The translations under genes were made by a program, and so were the position numbers. Under the pieces are notes generated by a model. The model was not told the origin of the DNA, did no database searches, and saw only the letters and a list, made by a program, of their open reading frames with translations. DNA of 64,000 nt, taken from Branchiostoma belcheri (taxonomy: Eukaryota > Chordata > Leptocardii > Amphioxiformes > Branchiostomatidae). Position 1 is the stretch's first letter. Every line of letters begins with the position of its first letter. Of the stretch, positions 49,371 to 63,712 are shown in pieces. The stretch lies in the NCBI RefSeq assembly GCF_001625305.1, contig NW_017803909.1, forward strand, positions 1,608,011 through 1,672,010, written 5' to 3'.

Positions 49371-50740
49371 CATGCTTTGAAATCCAAACAACTGCCGAAT
49401 AAAGAGCAGACTTTTGGAAAACGAGTAGCCACAAACTAGCACAAAACAAAGCCACCATCAATCTTCAGATCTGTAATACTTCTTGCCAACCTGCCGTGCA
49501 CCATTTCCTGCGCCTCTGGACGGAACATCCCCACACGGGACGGAACGTCATCACTCATCGCTGTTGTTAGACATGCGACCGGAAGTGTGAAGAGCAAGAC
49601 AGATTACATTGTCGCGGCAAAGGCACTAGGCGATGGATGTCACGTAACATATTGCCTGGACGATAGAAGTTTTGCTGACAACCTTAGAAGATAAAACCGA
49701 TCCTACGGCAGCAGCGCCAGTATTTGTCACAGCAGACCGTACATCACGCAAATATTATCTGACTGCACGACAGGCGGCGTCAACATCAATGTCAGCCGGG
49801 GCTTTTCCTTTTGACAATCTGACAAAGAAATCTTACTGGCTGCTATGGTGGATGTGACGGGAACGTACTCGAAACGAGCCAGCGTTTCATGTTGAGAATA
49901 CGTAAAAGTACGAAGGCCTCGATACAGGGGCCTTTACAAAGATGAATTGATCCGCATTTGTTTTATTGTAACGTTAGAAGTTTTCCACAGTAGAACGAAG
50001 CAGACAACGCTGGTTTGTGATCTTGTTCCAGTGATAATTCAGAAAGTGTTCAGACGACCTGAAGCCGACAGGATGTTATACTTTTCCATTAATACATTCT
50101 CCTAGGTTTTGCTCCAGATGTACCAGAGCTGCATGGGAGTCCGGGAACACATATTCACAACTTAGAAAAATAATAAAAAGGCCTTTTTATTAAGTTTTAT
50201 TTCAACGGCATACTCGTTCTAGTTAGGTAGGATCACTATCCTCATTCACCTATGATATGCACTAGGTCCAAATATTCATCTTATTCGAAAATAAATATTA
50301 ATAACGGAGGTATTCCGTTAAAAACAATATTGTTTCCATAGCTTCCAGTGAGCTGAGATAGTTACCTGTAAGAAATCACATCACTAACACCGTGATAAAT
50401 TAGGGTTGTTCTCGGGCCAGTCCCCGCCGGAAAACAGGTGCCCCTTCCCCTCCTCACCATGGCAACACGCTCTATCACGGCGGGAAACTATCCCCGGCGG
50501 CGCGGGCTCCGTGGTCGGAATACCGCCCGGTGATCGGGGAGGGAGTTCCCGGGTGGCGAGCCTTCATCAGGCCCGTTATTCATCACCATCTGCCGGGACG
50601 TGGGTGGAAAATCACCCGCTCATGATGGAAGCGTTACATCCTCCACTGGCTGTCACAGACCAGAATCGCTCAATATATTATCACAAAGTGGCAAAAAGTC
50701 AACTTTGAAAAAGCTGTGCAGTGTAGAAAGTATTGACTGA

Positions 50741-50827
50741 AACTATTCACTGTGACACTATGACACTACACACTATATATACACTGTGACACTATGACAC
50801 TATTGACTGACAATATTCACTGACACT
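50741..50827. repeat. Small tandem repeat of CACTGTGACACTATGACACTA
   Basis: A roughly 20-base phrase appears twice within 90 bases with shorter derivatives (ATTGACTGA, ATTCACTG) around it. Confidence 0.65.
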
Positions 50828-51386
50828 AACGATTCTCCAGTTATCCAGTGTCACAGACGAAAGTTAGTGGATGCTACCTGAAACTTATGACCATTTCCAA
50901 AATCATATCCAGTTGCTTGAGCAACTATTTTTGGCGTTCCGTCCGATTCACTGTAATAACCACATATGCATGTGCGTAAACTATGAAGAAATGATCAATA
51001 TAGGATTGTGAGGTGAGATCCACACTGCAAATGTGACAGTGCTAAATAGTTCAATTATCGGACGTTAAACACACGAGGAGAGGAAATAGGCCACGGGTCG
51101 CAGGTTTGACAGGTCGGTGTGCCCTGCGGCGTGTAGGTCCGACCCCGCCCGCATCTGTACAGCCTTCAGCACGGGTTAGCAGCGCGCTGGCGGGCCGTGG
51201 GGCACGGGATATAGGGCATACCTGTGACTGTCTCTAGGTAGATGTAATTAGGAGGGCAGACGACCGAGTTAAAGCAGCCTGTTTGATTTATCGATGGGAT
51301 ATGTGGCAAATCAATATGTCAGGCAAAATAACACGATTAGAAACTGAAGAAAAATCGGTGAATAGAACAAGTTTTATCAAGTTTCG

Positions 51387-51409
51387 TGCGTTTGTTTGTT
51401 TGTTTGTTA
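51387..51409. repeat. (GTTT)n microsatellite
   Basis: About five GTTT units in gene-free sequence. Confidence 0.8.
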
Positions 51410-54400
51410 ACTATGAATTTGTAAGTGTACATGTTTGTAACTATTTCCCATATCCTTACAAATGTGGGTCAGAGCAAAATAAATATGCGGATTAAGATTA
51501 TCCCGTGACAGATAACACCGCACCAACAGTAGATAGAACTTGAACATGACACGAGCTGCCTATTTTGGTAACTCTGAGTCAACCTTTTGAACTAAGACGA
51601 AGTCGTGCAACAGAAACCAGACATGTACAAGTCTCCGGAATTGCCGCAAATGTTTAAGTACCCATAAAATTCGATCTGGCCTCTTTAATGATCATGCAGA
51701 TGGCAGCCGACGGCAATCTGGGACCATCCAACACACGAACCTATAATGAAACCGTTAAGCCCACATTCGATCGCACGTGTGTACAAATGAAATCAGTTCT
51801 CCTGGAAGTTTATGGCCAAACCCATGCATACAAACAGCGAGTGAACTTACGGTGGGAAGGGTGTAGAAATATCTAAAATCTGCTGGCTGTGGATACCTCA
51901 ATTAACGTTTATGACAAGGGTCGATACACAATTTTCCAAAGGTCAGATGATTCGCGTAAAAAATACAAGCAATGGGGCTCTTTTATACTTCCGAGGAAGT
52001 TCTTGTGCCATTTATCACACTCACAGCTACACCGAACAGCCGGATTGTTTAAGAGAACCGTGCTGCCTAATACTACTCCGTCTCATAATCTGCTCCACTA
52101 CAGATCGAAGTTACGATCCTATATGATAACCTTTGCTCAGTTGAGACAAAATATTGCCCACGTTTGAAAACTGGTGCTGTAGAATGCATTCGGGATATGT
52201 CCTTTGACGACGGCTATTACTTTGATTTATGACCAAAGTGTTAATAAAACCGTGCGCGTGAAAATATTCCTATTTTAAAGATTACAATCACCTGGTTTTC
52301 CCCCCTTCCGATGGATACAATCTCTGAAATCTTCAAGGTAGCTGCGTCGACTCAATGCTTGCCTGAACCTCGGCAGCTCTCCAATACTACAGCTACCATG
52401 CCTGGGGGATCGGCTGAGGTCTGTAATAACCTTTCGCGAACGAGAAACCCACAAGAGGCTATTTGCGCTATCAGTATTGAAATAACACCGGCAACTGAGC
52501 GTAAATACGTTCACGCCGATGTGATGCCAGCTTTATTAAGGGAGGGCACGTTATTACCCCTGCCGAGGAGAGGGTGTTTGGTGGTTTGTTGGTAACCAAA
52601 AGATTAGGGTTGTCAGGTGTATTATGAATTAATGTGAAGATTATATATGGCCATGAAGAGGTGGTTAGACATTTGTAACAAGTCTGTATCAATATGCGTA
52701 TGTAGAATTATCTGAATTTTGACTGACGTAAGCCTGGAGTGTTGCCAATGCTAGGAATATGCACGGACCCTACACGGCTAGAAAGGCAACGGGCGTCCGG
52801 TCGTTAGTCCGAAGGGTTTGCCTGTGAATTTAGCTAGGTAGGACTTACGGACGCAAGATACGTAACTGAAAGGTGTGCACAGGTAAATTGCAGAGCGAGA
52901 GGAGGTGACGAAAAGTGATCTAGTTACAAAGATAAACGACATACAGGTGGTAATTATTTTAGGGTTGAAAATTCATAGCATGAGGTGGCGTGACTCTATT
53001 TTCTACTCAGTAAGCTGTGCAGAAACAATCACTTTTTACCATGTGGTAACAGCTGAGGGAATCTTTATACAAACATAAACAAACCGGACGAGTTTTACAA
53101 GGAACTTTGAAGTCTAGAACCGTTTCTCAGCGTCAGTGACAAGGTCCAATTACATGTTTCGCACAGGCCGAAAAAGTTTCCCTTCTCCTGAGCCTCCCGA
53201 AATGAAGCCAATCAACACTTCATTTAGAAACATGTCCGCGGCAGATGGGCAATCGCACTACGGGGAGGGAAGGGTCGTTTAGCAAACGGTAAGGGAGGGC
53301 AAATTAACGGCTTACAGCTTCTAAGAATATCACAGGTGAAGAGTAACCTTTAGTCAGTACCAAGGTCAGGTATATAAGTACAGTAATACAGTAAAGGGCA
53401 CAGGAAGAGCAAGTTATGTCAATACATGTTTAGTTCATCAACAGCGTTGTCTATCGCCTAATATGATGCACATCTTTAACAGGACATTGAAGATTATAGG
53501 ATGATGATGATAGACTGTATCGTCCTTTAGTGTAATAGGTCTCATTTCGGCCTACGAGAAGCCTCATCCGTTTGTCGTTATCTTAAATAACCTTTGTGTG
53601 ATATTCCATCTACTTTTCACATTTACGACCCCCCCCGTCCTGGAATATTATTCCAAGTTCTACCAGAGGGTCCCCGCTGACTCTCGTCCCCTGCCTGCGT
53701 GACTTGTCTCCTTCCCGGAGTAGCGTGCGTAATCATGACGTCTGATTGGCACCACGCTGTCTCGCCCAGAGTCATCTATCTCAACTTAAACGGCATAATG
53801 ACTGCTGCCACCCAGGACACACACCTGCAGAACTTTTGTTCCGCTGAGATGAAATTATACCATTCTGACACGACTGCACGCTCAGAACGTGCATAATTCA
53901 AATCCCTAGGGATCGTGCGCGGGCGAACTGCGGTCTGCTTGCGTAACGTTAAAACCTGGTGTGCGGGATCGGGAGGGTCTGTAGGAATGTTAAGATTCAA
54001 AGGACCATAAGGGGTTACACTGAATCGGAAAGTCGTTCATTTTCATCTTTGAAAATTTGGTTGAAAACTGGCTAAACAGATCTAGAGTTTGCGTAACCCC
54101 ATGTCTATGCTCGATGGTATCTATTTCGAAGATTAGAATATAGACCAGGTAATATATGTTGCTCCGAGCAACCGTGTTACTTCTTTTCTTGCTTACTTCA
54201 GTGTAGGCTGATTCTAGAATAGATGGTTTTGAAAAGAGAGAATTCAGCATCCAAGAGTTACATTTGTAGTCTATTGTAATCCTCTACAAGGTAATAAGTG
54301 CGTGTGCGTGCCTTTTGGCCAACCTGATCAGTCCCGAGTTCCCGAAAACCCCTTCATTACCCTCCGGCTATCGATACATGTTGGTGGAGAATGCGTTGGA

Positions 54401-56013
54401 CATGCATTTGCATTGGTCTGCGCTGTCGGTGCCAGTCTGATCCGCGGCGATGGATACCGACTGACAGGGTAGGCACTCACTTCTTCTCGGAGCTTCCGTA
54501 TCCCAGAGAATAGTCCCGTTGTGTACATCTCATGATACATGGTGAGACAAGCGGCAGACTGAAGTGCACCTGAGCTGGTAAGTACCAATTTCTACCCTGA
54601 ACTATCGTCCCGCTGTAATGTTGGAACGGCAAAGGGGCAGGACGTCTGGGGGACTCGGGAGTGTTTAATGGTTGTTCCGTTTGAAAAATTGTCTCCTTTT
54701 TACCTTTACCACGTTTCAAGATGTTGCTGGCCTGGACTGCGTGATTCTGCATCCAGTTTGTACCAACATTCACCCGGGCCGGGCGAAGTTGTAGAGAGAA
54801 ACCGTTGAGTTTGAGCCGTCTAAAATCTCTCTAAACCTGCGCCCAGCTGAGTGTGTGTTGGTGTGATTTGTGTGGACTCCGACCTGCTGACACGGGTGTA
54901 ACGACCGTCTGGTCCCCTCACCAGCCGGACCAACTTTATCGACCGACTTTCATGTTGCAGCTAGTCTGATGAACCACTGACAGACGGTGGCTCTGTCCTA
55001 AGCGCTCTGCGGTAAGAATTGTCTGTCAAATGCGCGGCTTGTTTCCGCAAAGACAAGGTGTTGATAAAGGACGCCCTATTCAATGTTAAGAAAGGATATT
55101 GTATAAGAATATTGAATATTTTCTAACCCAGCGGCTTGCTGAATTGTTGAATGGGCGCCCGAGATATTTATGGCAAGTCGAAAAATTGATTTTTGATCAA
55201 ATGGTCAAACGGAACCTGGCGAATAGATCAATATGACAGAGATCTCACCAGCGACGGTGCCGCTCAGAATCAGCTTACCTTCTTCAAACTATAATCACAA
55301 TGCGAGTAGAGACGTTTTGTGGAGATCTTATGAGATCTTAAAGGAATAAGCAGAAACGCCTACTCAACATTGGACCGGTATAATCATAACTGCCGACCGG
55401 TGATTGTGGTATCTGATTGGGAAATTCTTTATTACCAAGTAATCTCTTATACCCGCACATGCCCGTTGACAAGAAAATGTGCGTATCATTCGGATGGATA
55501 GTAACATATGGGCGGATCTAGACCTCTCTACAGAGTTCCAACGGTCCGTAGATACGAGAACAATGGGAGGGGAAATCTGCCATATATACATGTATACACT
55601 GCACAAAATCGATCGACGTTATATTCATTTAATCCCTATATAATATCCTATGGCCAACACGTGCCGTTGATAGTGCGGTATCACTAACCAGATGAGGTAT
55701 ATCGTACTATACGGGTTTAAACACATAAGAGGTGGGGATTATGAACTTTGTGTAGATTCTTTTCGCGTGTACATGTTTGCTCTTGATAGGCTAACAGCGC
55801 ATAATTCTTGTGTTTATGCATTCCTTAAGGCGCTTTTTATGAGAGCACCTTTGCTAGTATTACCAAGGAGGTACAAGTAAGAACAGAGATATTATATATC
55901 ATCATACAGAGTCGCCTGCGTTACTAATGGTGAATACAGAGAGCATTATATGATTTATTACGCTGTGTTATATTTCACCTGTTGTATTGGTTACATGTAC
56001 TGCGCAATTTTAG

Positions 56014-56229
56014 CGTTTTCAATTTGAAGCCATTGTCAGTTGTTGGGGTAGAGTAGACAAAATCGTAGCCAACACGATAACGGTTTATGACCTACCAGAC
56101 ACTGATCTAATACATGTACCTCATCCCACACATTGTGCAAAATCCGGCATTAAAATTAATGATGTCTATCGAATTGGCAAGCGCAATCTAAGGTCGGCAA
56201 GAGGCATGTCGAGACTGAATGAGAACTAA
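56014..56229 (+). pseudogene. Possible retroelement ORF1 fragment
   Basis: An open stretch of about 70 codons ends at TAA 56227-56229. It contains NTITVYDLPDTD and GIKINDVYRIGKRN, reminiscent of the GI.V.DV.R.GKR block in the ORF1-type proteins of some non-LTR retrotransposons. No other part of an element was found beside it, so the identification is weak. Confidence 0.25.
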
Positions 56230-59200
56230 TTGATTACTTTATGGACCTTTATATACACTGTGGTAAAAGTAGTTGTAATGTTGTAAACTGGGAGACTTGC
56301 TTTACAACTGTATGTCATGGCCGGGGATGTAACCTTCGACCCCTTCGGAGAGAACCAGTGCTGTCGCCTTCCCGCGTTTTTCCGTCTCGTAAACGGTCGT
56401 TGCCATTTGAAACGGTTGATGCCATATCGCTGAACGGTTGATGCCATGTCCGAGCGTATCATAAGTTTTCGAGAGGCAAAAATATCTAAAACGTATAAAA
56501 AGCTACACTTCAGTTAAGGATGTACGGCAACATCACGAAAAATGCTAAAGATATTAGTAAAAGAAAGACCCGGGTCAAAAAGTCTAATCCTAAGACCCTA
56601 ATCCCTAAAATATGACTGCATTCTTTTGTTGCAAGATTAAAATTTTTTTGTTTTTGTAATACGTACTCGCATTTGCCCTGAGGATACATTGGCAGAATAA
56701 CAATGTTTAAAACTTCGGCAAAGCTGACGACTGCTAGATGCTGCTGGATGATGCATACCAACTATGACTGCAAACGTCTCCCTACTGCTACTCACTTGGC
56801 TGCGTCAGGAAATTTGAAATACCTTAATCTTATCTTATGAAGTATTGATGCCAAAGATCCCTGTTTTCAGCCGCGTTGAACACGCCGTAAATGCCGACTG
56901 TAAAATAGTCGTCCCATAATCTGGTTCATGTCGTTTGTTGTCCGCATGTCGCCGTGCTTTACGACTGGTGGCGGACCGGAGAAGTCCTACACTACCCTGA
57001 GGCCTGCCTCACCGGGGGAAGGATCGCTCCGATTTCCAATTAGTCACTTTGTGGATGAGAATCTTTCCTAACGGAAATCGTTACTGCGGAAACGTTGGAA
57101 CCTGAGACATCGACCGGTCTATTGCTGGTACCTCATTCCGGCAGGCCGGCCGGCGAGCTGCATTTGTACCGGACGGTCGTTCTGCCGGAGATTAGGAACT
57201 AGGAAGTGCGCTAGAAGTAGTCCGGCTGTAGATTGGCTTTATCGTCCGTGCGCTCACATCAACACTAGTGGCCTGGCAACATTATCACGGCTTTGTAAAT
57301 GACTTTTATATCACTCGTATGTTCAGATGGCATCACACTGGTCGCTACTAGTATATCCCTGGCGCGGTGCCGTCCTGCAAGCACACACACTGCCCAGCGG
57401 TCGTCCTCGTAGTGTGTAGAATATTCATTGTTCATAGACCACTTTATCAGCATCATAGGAGACTATATCTTCTACCATCGTTCCTCCTACGGAGAGTAAT
57501 AGGAGCTTGAAATCATCTGCCTTTAGTCATATTGCTCTCGTACTGAGTTATTGCAGAAGATTTCAAGCATCCGTCTTAGAGTTCGTCCTGTCTTTCGTTG
57601 CGATGTCAGTCTGTCCTAAAGCTTAAGACATCAAATTATCATTACCTACAATTTCAAAGGGAAGGTGCTTGTTTAGAACGTACTGATAGCCTGACCATAT
57701 GTTACAAAACGAGAGCATAGCATCTAAGCGTAGGGAAACAGACCTGAAGGCAGATTTACAGAGCCATTATCAGCACCAAGGACAGGGCCCGGGTATACGC
57801 ACATGATACATTGAAGGCGTAAGAATTTGTCATAGTTACCGAGCAACGTCGTATCTCTCGCAGAAGATAAGCTTGACATCCATAATAGTTATTGATATCT
57901 TAATAGGTAAACCGAAGGTCACACGTTTACTAACTTATTGGCAAACCTTAATGATATGGCGATGCTCTGAGATGACGAGACTGTTCTGATGACTGTAAAT
58001 TGATTGTACGACTGTATATGAAGAAGACGATGAAGTGATATGTTGTTGTAATGTTTAAACCATCAATATACGTATATCTTTGTAGGCTGTAAAAAATGTA
58101 CATCCCACTCCACTGTTTCACGACATCAATTGTAGCTTGTAAACTAGATGTGAAACACAGAATTATGGAGACGCACGGAAAAGAAACGGAAGTTTGTAGT
58201 GTTGTTTTGCAGTTGAGCAACAAAATCCCAACAGCACCATTCTAGAAATATCAATTTGCCACAGATTGTTCCCAAGGGACACCAGTGGGCGTTACGAGGA
58301 AAGTCACCCTGAGAACTCAGCGAACGTTCCGTAGCAATATTTGCATGATATTCCACGCAGTATCGGAGGAAGCCTGATTAGACTGGGACCGCGATGGGCC
58401 TAGAACGATTCACGTTATTGTTATTGCCGGCGGACAATTGCCGGATAAGTGCTTTAGTTGTGGAGGAATAATGAAGCGTTAATTGAACGGTGGCAGTGGG
58501 CTAGACCTCATTATGAGCAACCCTCCCCAGACGGTACTGTGTACAAGTTGAAGTCAGACGTGTGATGTGGGACTGTACTTATGTAAAGACACACATCATG
58601 ACATTGAAGACCGGGTTAAGCAGTATCCTACGTTGTTACTTTTGGAATTAGGTGGAGGGTCTATGCACATAGAGATAAAATGGCATTGCGTTATAGTTAG
58701 GCATCATGCCAAGTGAACTGCTATATAACGGTTATCAAATACCATACGCAAGACCTCAGAACTACTATTCTGTATGTAAAAACTTATAATTACAGCCGCA
58801 TAACTGGTGTTCTCGTGTCGTTCAGGTCTTTTTATTTCGTTATTGAGCTTTTGTAGTCAAAATAGCCTATAGCGCATGATAATATTAGTTCTTGCAGGCC
58901 TTCGTAGTTAATATAATGCTTTAATTTGAACACTTTTGTTTGAACCAAACTCCGCGGTTTGTGACCATCAATTCATGTTAAGTTGTTGACACTCTAAACC
59001 TGCATTTACTCCACCGGTACCACTTTCTAAATCTCCGTGGCAGGAAATCTGTTTTAATGTGAATGAATGTTCCTTATGCCGACGCGTTGACAATGTACAT
59101 TTGAGAATGTCAGTGACATTTCCTTTCAAAGCTTTAATTCTTCGCAGAGCAATTGTGGGCGCCCAATTGTGTGACAAACGTTGGTATACATCATATATCA

Positions 59201-61048
59201 TATATCAAAGTAACAGGACTGAAACGTATAAGATGGTGAATAATCTGAATAAAGGGAAGCTTAGAATACTGGTTAACAGATTCATGTAAGAGGACTGATA
59301 CTGCACCGAAAAAATATGCCCCAATGTCCTTATTTAGTATAATATAGCTGTATCTTTAGGTCGATATCGGTGAGAAAGATATGGAAACAGACCGACCAAC
59401 TTTTCTTCCTGTTATCATTGTCATCTGTGTTAGTAGTAATCATACGATGATTAACTCTAACACAAAGTTAAATAGAGGTCAAATTTTCGACCACTGCTGC
59501 CTTCATCAAACTTCTCTTACTGTTATTTCCGAATGATTGATGACCGTAACGTCCTTCAACTTGAGATGAAGAAGTCTGAGAAGTGGGAGTCGTGTGAGGT
59601 GAATCCTACCCGGTATGAACGGCTATTAATATCCCTCCATCACGCAGAGATACCCGCGGTGCATGGTGGGCAACACGTTCTACCGCTGCAGGGCGGGGAG
59701 GAGTAAATGGCTACTCAGGATTCCGGATACAGCTGATTTATGTCCTTCCTTTAGGCTGATCTGATAACAGTTTTCAATTTCATTCGTTAACCCTGCGCGG
59801 TCCCGGTCCCGTGAGTCTGGCGCGAGATAAGGCTCTGATGCATGCCCTTGGACCACACTGCGGAGATTACCCATTTACATACAGACCTGCCGGATCGCCG
59901 TGTGTCAGCCTCAGATCGATATCGTGCGCGCCGACACGAGGACACGATGTGTCGCGGAAGATGGTACACCAACTTCCGCTTGATAAGTTACGTAGTCATG
60001 TTGAACTAGAGATACTGACGATAGTGACAGGGAAGATGAAGTAGTGCGCACTAATATACGCTTATAGTTTCGATAAATGCGGTGAAGATAAAGTGATACA
60101 CTTCAACTGGAGCTGCGAGTCCATACGAACTGCCGCTGGATACGTTACCTAACCACGGTGAACCATTCTACTGACCATGAAAACGTCGAAAGCACACATT
60201 ATACACACCGATATGCACTCGGCTTCAATACGCTGGGCGAATATAGTCATATTCTTCAGGCAGAATAACTTTCTCTGTGGAGTGCTTTCGGCACATAAAG
60301 CAGATAAATGGCTTCATAAATATCGGGAGGTTTTCATGTGGAATCAGATAGATCAGTCACGCCAGTGCACAACAAAGTTTGGCCAATGCAGATTCCCCTT
60401 GCATACGTGATATCTGGTAATACGGAACATTGTAATTCAGTTTGCGATGCCTTCCGCTTGTATATTGATGAAAAACGTAAGCACAGTGAAACATATCCAC
60501 CTTCTGCGGTAAGGAACAGACTGTGCCAAAGTCAATATCATTACTGCAGGAATATCAGAGTTCACGTCTACTTGAAATATAGCTTCTAGGCAAAGATACA
60601 AGCAGATAATGCAAAGGACAATGCTTTAGAAACTACCCGATGTGATCCCTTAGGAAAGCCACACTGCTCTCAAAGTTAATGCCGCTTTCTTAGTCAGAGT
60701 ACTAGAAGCTTACATTTCGCAGTGGTGAAAGAACACCCAAAGTCAGTGCCTTATGTATATGTATGAGTTGTGAATAAAGAGTTGCGACGTTGGCTTACGG
60801 TATTTCTGTAGGATAAGATCATGGGGACGAGGCAAGCCCTGCCTCTCCCAGTAATCCTGAACATTAATAATGTTTTCAGACTGCAGATAATGGCCCTTCA
60901 TAGCCAGACGTGAAATGACACCGGAAAAGTAAGACTGGCTACAGTAGCAACCGTAGGAACATTGAGTATGACGTATGTGATCAATCATCTCGTCCTACTC
61001 GTTGCCTTGTGCCCTTGGTGTTTTTTTCATCTGTTTATTCAGCCTAAT

Positions 61049-61453
61049 TTAGGCCATGTTGATTTGATTATATGGATGACATCTTCTGGGAACCTCAAAA
61101 CCGATGCGAGCGTGCGAATGAAAAAAAACTTTTGGCAAAAAAAGTTGCTTTCATTATGAAATCTACGTGCACGCGTGGGTATGAAGGTTGAACAAATGAC
61201 ACAGAGTATGGTATGGCGAATAATCTACTCTTCAAATTCATTTATTTCATTTTCGTCTTTTTCGTTTGATTTTGGCATTCTATGACATTGGTATCGTTTT
61301 CCAATATTTTTTTGCAACTTACGGTATAGATTTGCTCATTTTGCAAATGTTTTGTACGATTTACAGTATGGTTGAAAACTTTTTGTTGTAGAAACGGCCG
61401 TAAATTCATGCGCGCACGTATGTCATCCATATAATCAAATCAACATGGCCTAA
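61049..61453. mobile_element. Small non-autonomous DNA element with 34-bp terminal inverted repeats
   Basis: TTAGGCCATGTTGATTTGAT... at 61049-61082 is the exact reverse complement of 61420-61453, enclosing 337 bp with no coding capacity. Size and structure fit a MITE. No obvious target-site duplication was recognised, so the superfamily is undetermined. Confidence 0.75.
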
Positions 61454-63712
61454 GTAAGTGTAATGAGAAAGCACAACAGACAAATGGAGCAAGGCCAGCT
61501 GTTATTTGTTTCAAGGAAAATGGAGCAAGGCTAGTTGTTATCTGTCTGGCTTGTGACGTTGAAAGTATGGCCGGAAACTCGCCCCAGGACCTCCTCTCAT
61601 AGATTACAGGCTTACACTCCAGTCTGCCGGGCCCGTAAACCGCTCTGTGCTCCCCGGAAAAAAGGAACAGATGATCCGGCTTTAGCAAATGGACCGGAAG
61701 ACGTGGTGGCACATCGGTCTTTGTCGGTGGTACTTATAAAAGGGCACCATTGCTAGAAGTGCACTGTTGAATGTGCTTTGAAACACTTTTCATGGAAACA
61801 TGTTTGAGGGAAAAACGTCTTTAGCTTAAGCTTGAGTCACGGAGTCTTTACTGTTCTTACCCTGGGCGTGCATGCCATGTGTACCTCCCAACAATCAAGG
61901 AATAACTAGAACAGTAACATTTGCAAAGCAAATGCATAATTTTTACCTTCGCATATGGTCTGCTCTGTTAATTCTTACTCAAACACATTCACATATATAG
62001 TGACAGGAGTATAAATCCCTCCTACTATAAACCTGCAACATTATGTAACTCGACACCAGTTACCATGGTGAGAGACAGTCTGGTTCAGTCAGGTCATAGG
62101 TCACTGTTTGGAGAAGAAGAAGAAGAAACGTAGCAAAACAATATGCTTTCCCTCGGTAAACATATAAAAAGTTGGGAATCTGTGAAAGTTAACGGAAACG
62201 TTCCGTGTCAATAATCTAGTAACGAAACAGCAGACACTCTCGTTGAAAGCGTTACAAAGTAGGGCGCGACGCCGGCACAGACGAATGAGGTAATATCCCG
62301 GCGCGGAGGTGGGGGTCACGCACCTTTCCGAAGCTAAATCACCGAGATAAGATAGGTTGTGGGGCCGGTCGGCACAAACCCGGCACTTCCCGAGTCCTGA
62401 CGCGCCCGGACTGACCACAGGGCCATCGATCCGGTCAGCGGGGTCAAGTCAGAAATAAAAGGGTGGCGAAGTGCAGGGAGAAAGTTAATTTTGTGCTTGA
62501 TGTAACTTACACTGTGGGGGCTAGTGCGGGGATGTTTGCGCGAAGAATGTTTCGGAAACACAAGGCAGTGTAAGGGAAGAGTTATCATGTGCTGTAAATG
62601 TGTAGAATAGGAATTCTGGCATGTTGACCTCTGAGAACAATGTTGTACCTGCCTTTTACTTAGTCTGAATGCCTCACATGCCCTTGCACCGTCCACAATA
62701 ACACGTAAGAAAAGGGAAAAAACTCACCGTGCCCCCACCAGTACCCGCTGTATGACCATGTAGCGCCTATCCATACATGTACATGAACATCTTTTGTGCA
62801 CGTTATGTCAACATTGATGTAATAAACGCTAGACCGAAGTAAGTTGACTCATTTCTGGAAATGTTATGGAAAGTTTGTAATCTTTATCCGTAAAATACTG
62901 ACAGATATTTGTGTTCTAGTTTATTTACAATTTTGGGACAATATCTCAGACTCAGTTAAATCACAGAATGCTTCATGGGCTTAGATGACGAATCGGTTTA
63001 TCATCACATCTTTGGACAGGTCTGTAATATTCTGACTGATTGCATTCTACTAGCGCAGAGGAGGCTACCAATTATTTGCAATTGTACACCACTGGTTGTA
63101 AAACCTATGAGTCTATTTTACATTCTGCTGCAGACTTGACCAGTGCATACTTCTGGGGACAACCAACAAAATCAATACCAGGCTTAAGCATTACTGTCTA
63201 AGTAACGCCCCGAGTGATTTTCAAATGTCAAGAAAACCCATTTCAGCCGAACCCTTTGTGTCATCCCCAATTCCAACAAACTTAAGTAGTTCGTCCTCGC
63301 TAGTACAAACCTCTTTCAGTGCATAATGGCGAGTGAAAGCGTACCCGAGCATTTAACAGTTTTACTGACGGTCTGTCAAAGCAGATGTTATATAACAACT
63401 TACCATCGACCACCTCTTGACCCTAGAATTACTAACAGTTTTGACAAAGTGGTCTATCAGACCCGGTCAGGGCTCTCTACACATAACGATCTTTGCAATA
63501 CGTCAAGTGTCATTTTTGTGTGTATCAAAAAGAATTGGATGTATAACAGTTCAGTGGATGGCGGTTCAGCACTAAGGGCGTGAACATGGCGGTAGAAACA
63601 CTAGTGTTGGATTTTGAGGGTGTATATGAACTTTACTTCTTAAATCTTTAAAGGTATCCAATGCAATGCTGGGATAGTGTTGTTTCCACTTAGTATGTAG
63701 GTGAGTGAGTAG

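Larger units (their letters stand above)
47776..63700. other. About 16 kb with no supported gene
   Basis: I read both strands and found only short, low-complexity or unrecognisable frames. Contents that could be named: a degenerate tandem repeat (48.9-49.4 kb), a small GACACTAT repeat (50.7-50.8 kb), a faint retroelement-like frame (56.0-56.2 kb) and a terminal-inverted-repeat element (61.0-61.5 kb). G+C-richer patches near 50.4-50.6, 51.1-51.2 and 57.0-57.2 kb could be regulatory. Confidence 0.5.

Noticed and set aside
52275..52595. Overlapping frames of 79-94 codons on both strands
   Set aside because: No recognisable domain and no splice-site support.
55000..55020. GCG|GTAAGAATT donor-like site after a G+C-richer stretch, as in a non-coding first exon
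   Set aside because: A lone donor motif is expected by chance; no start site or downstream exon could be joined to it.
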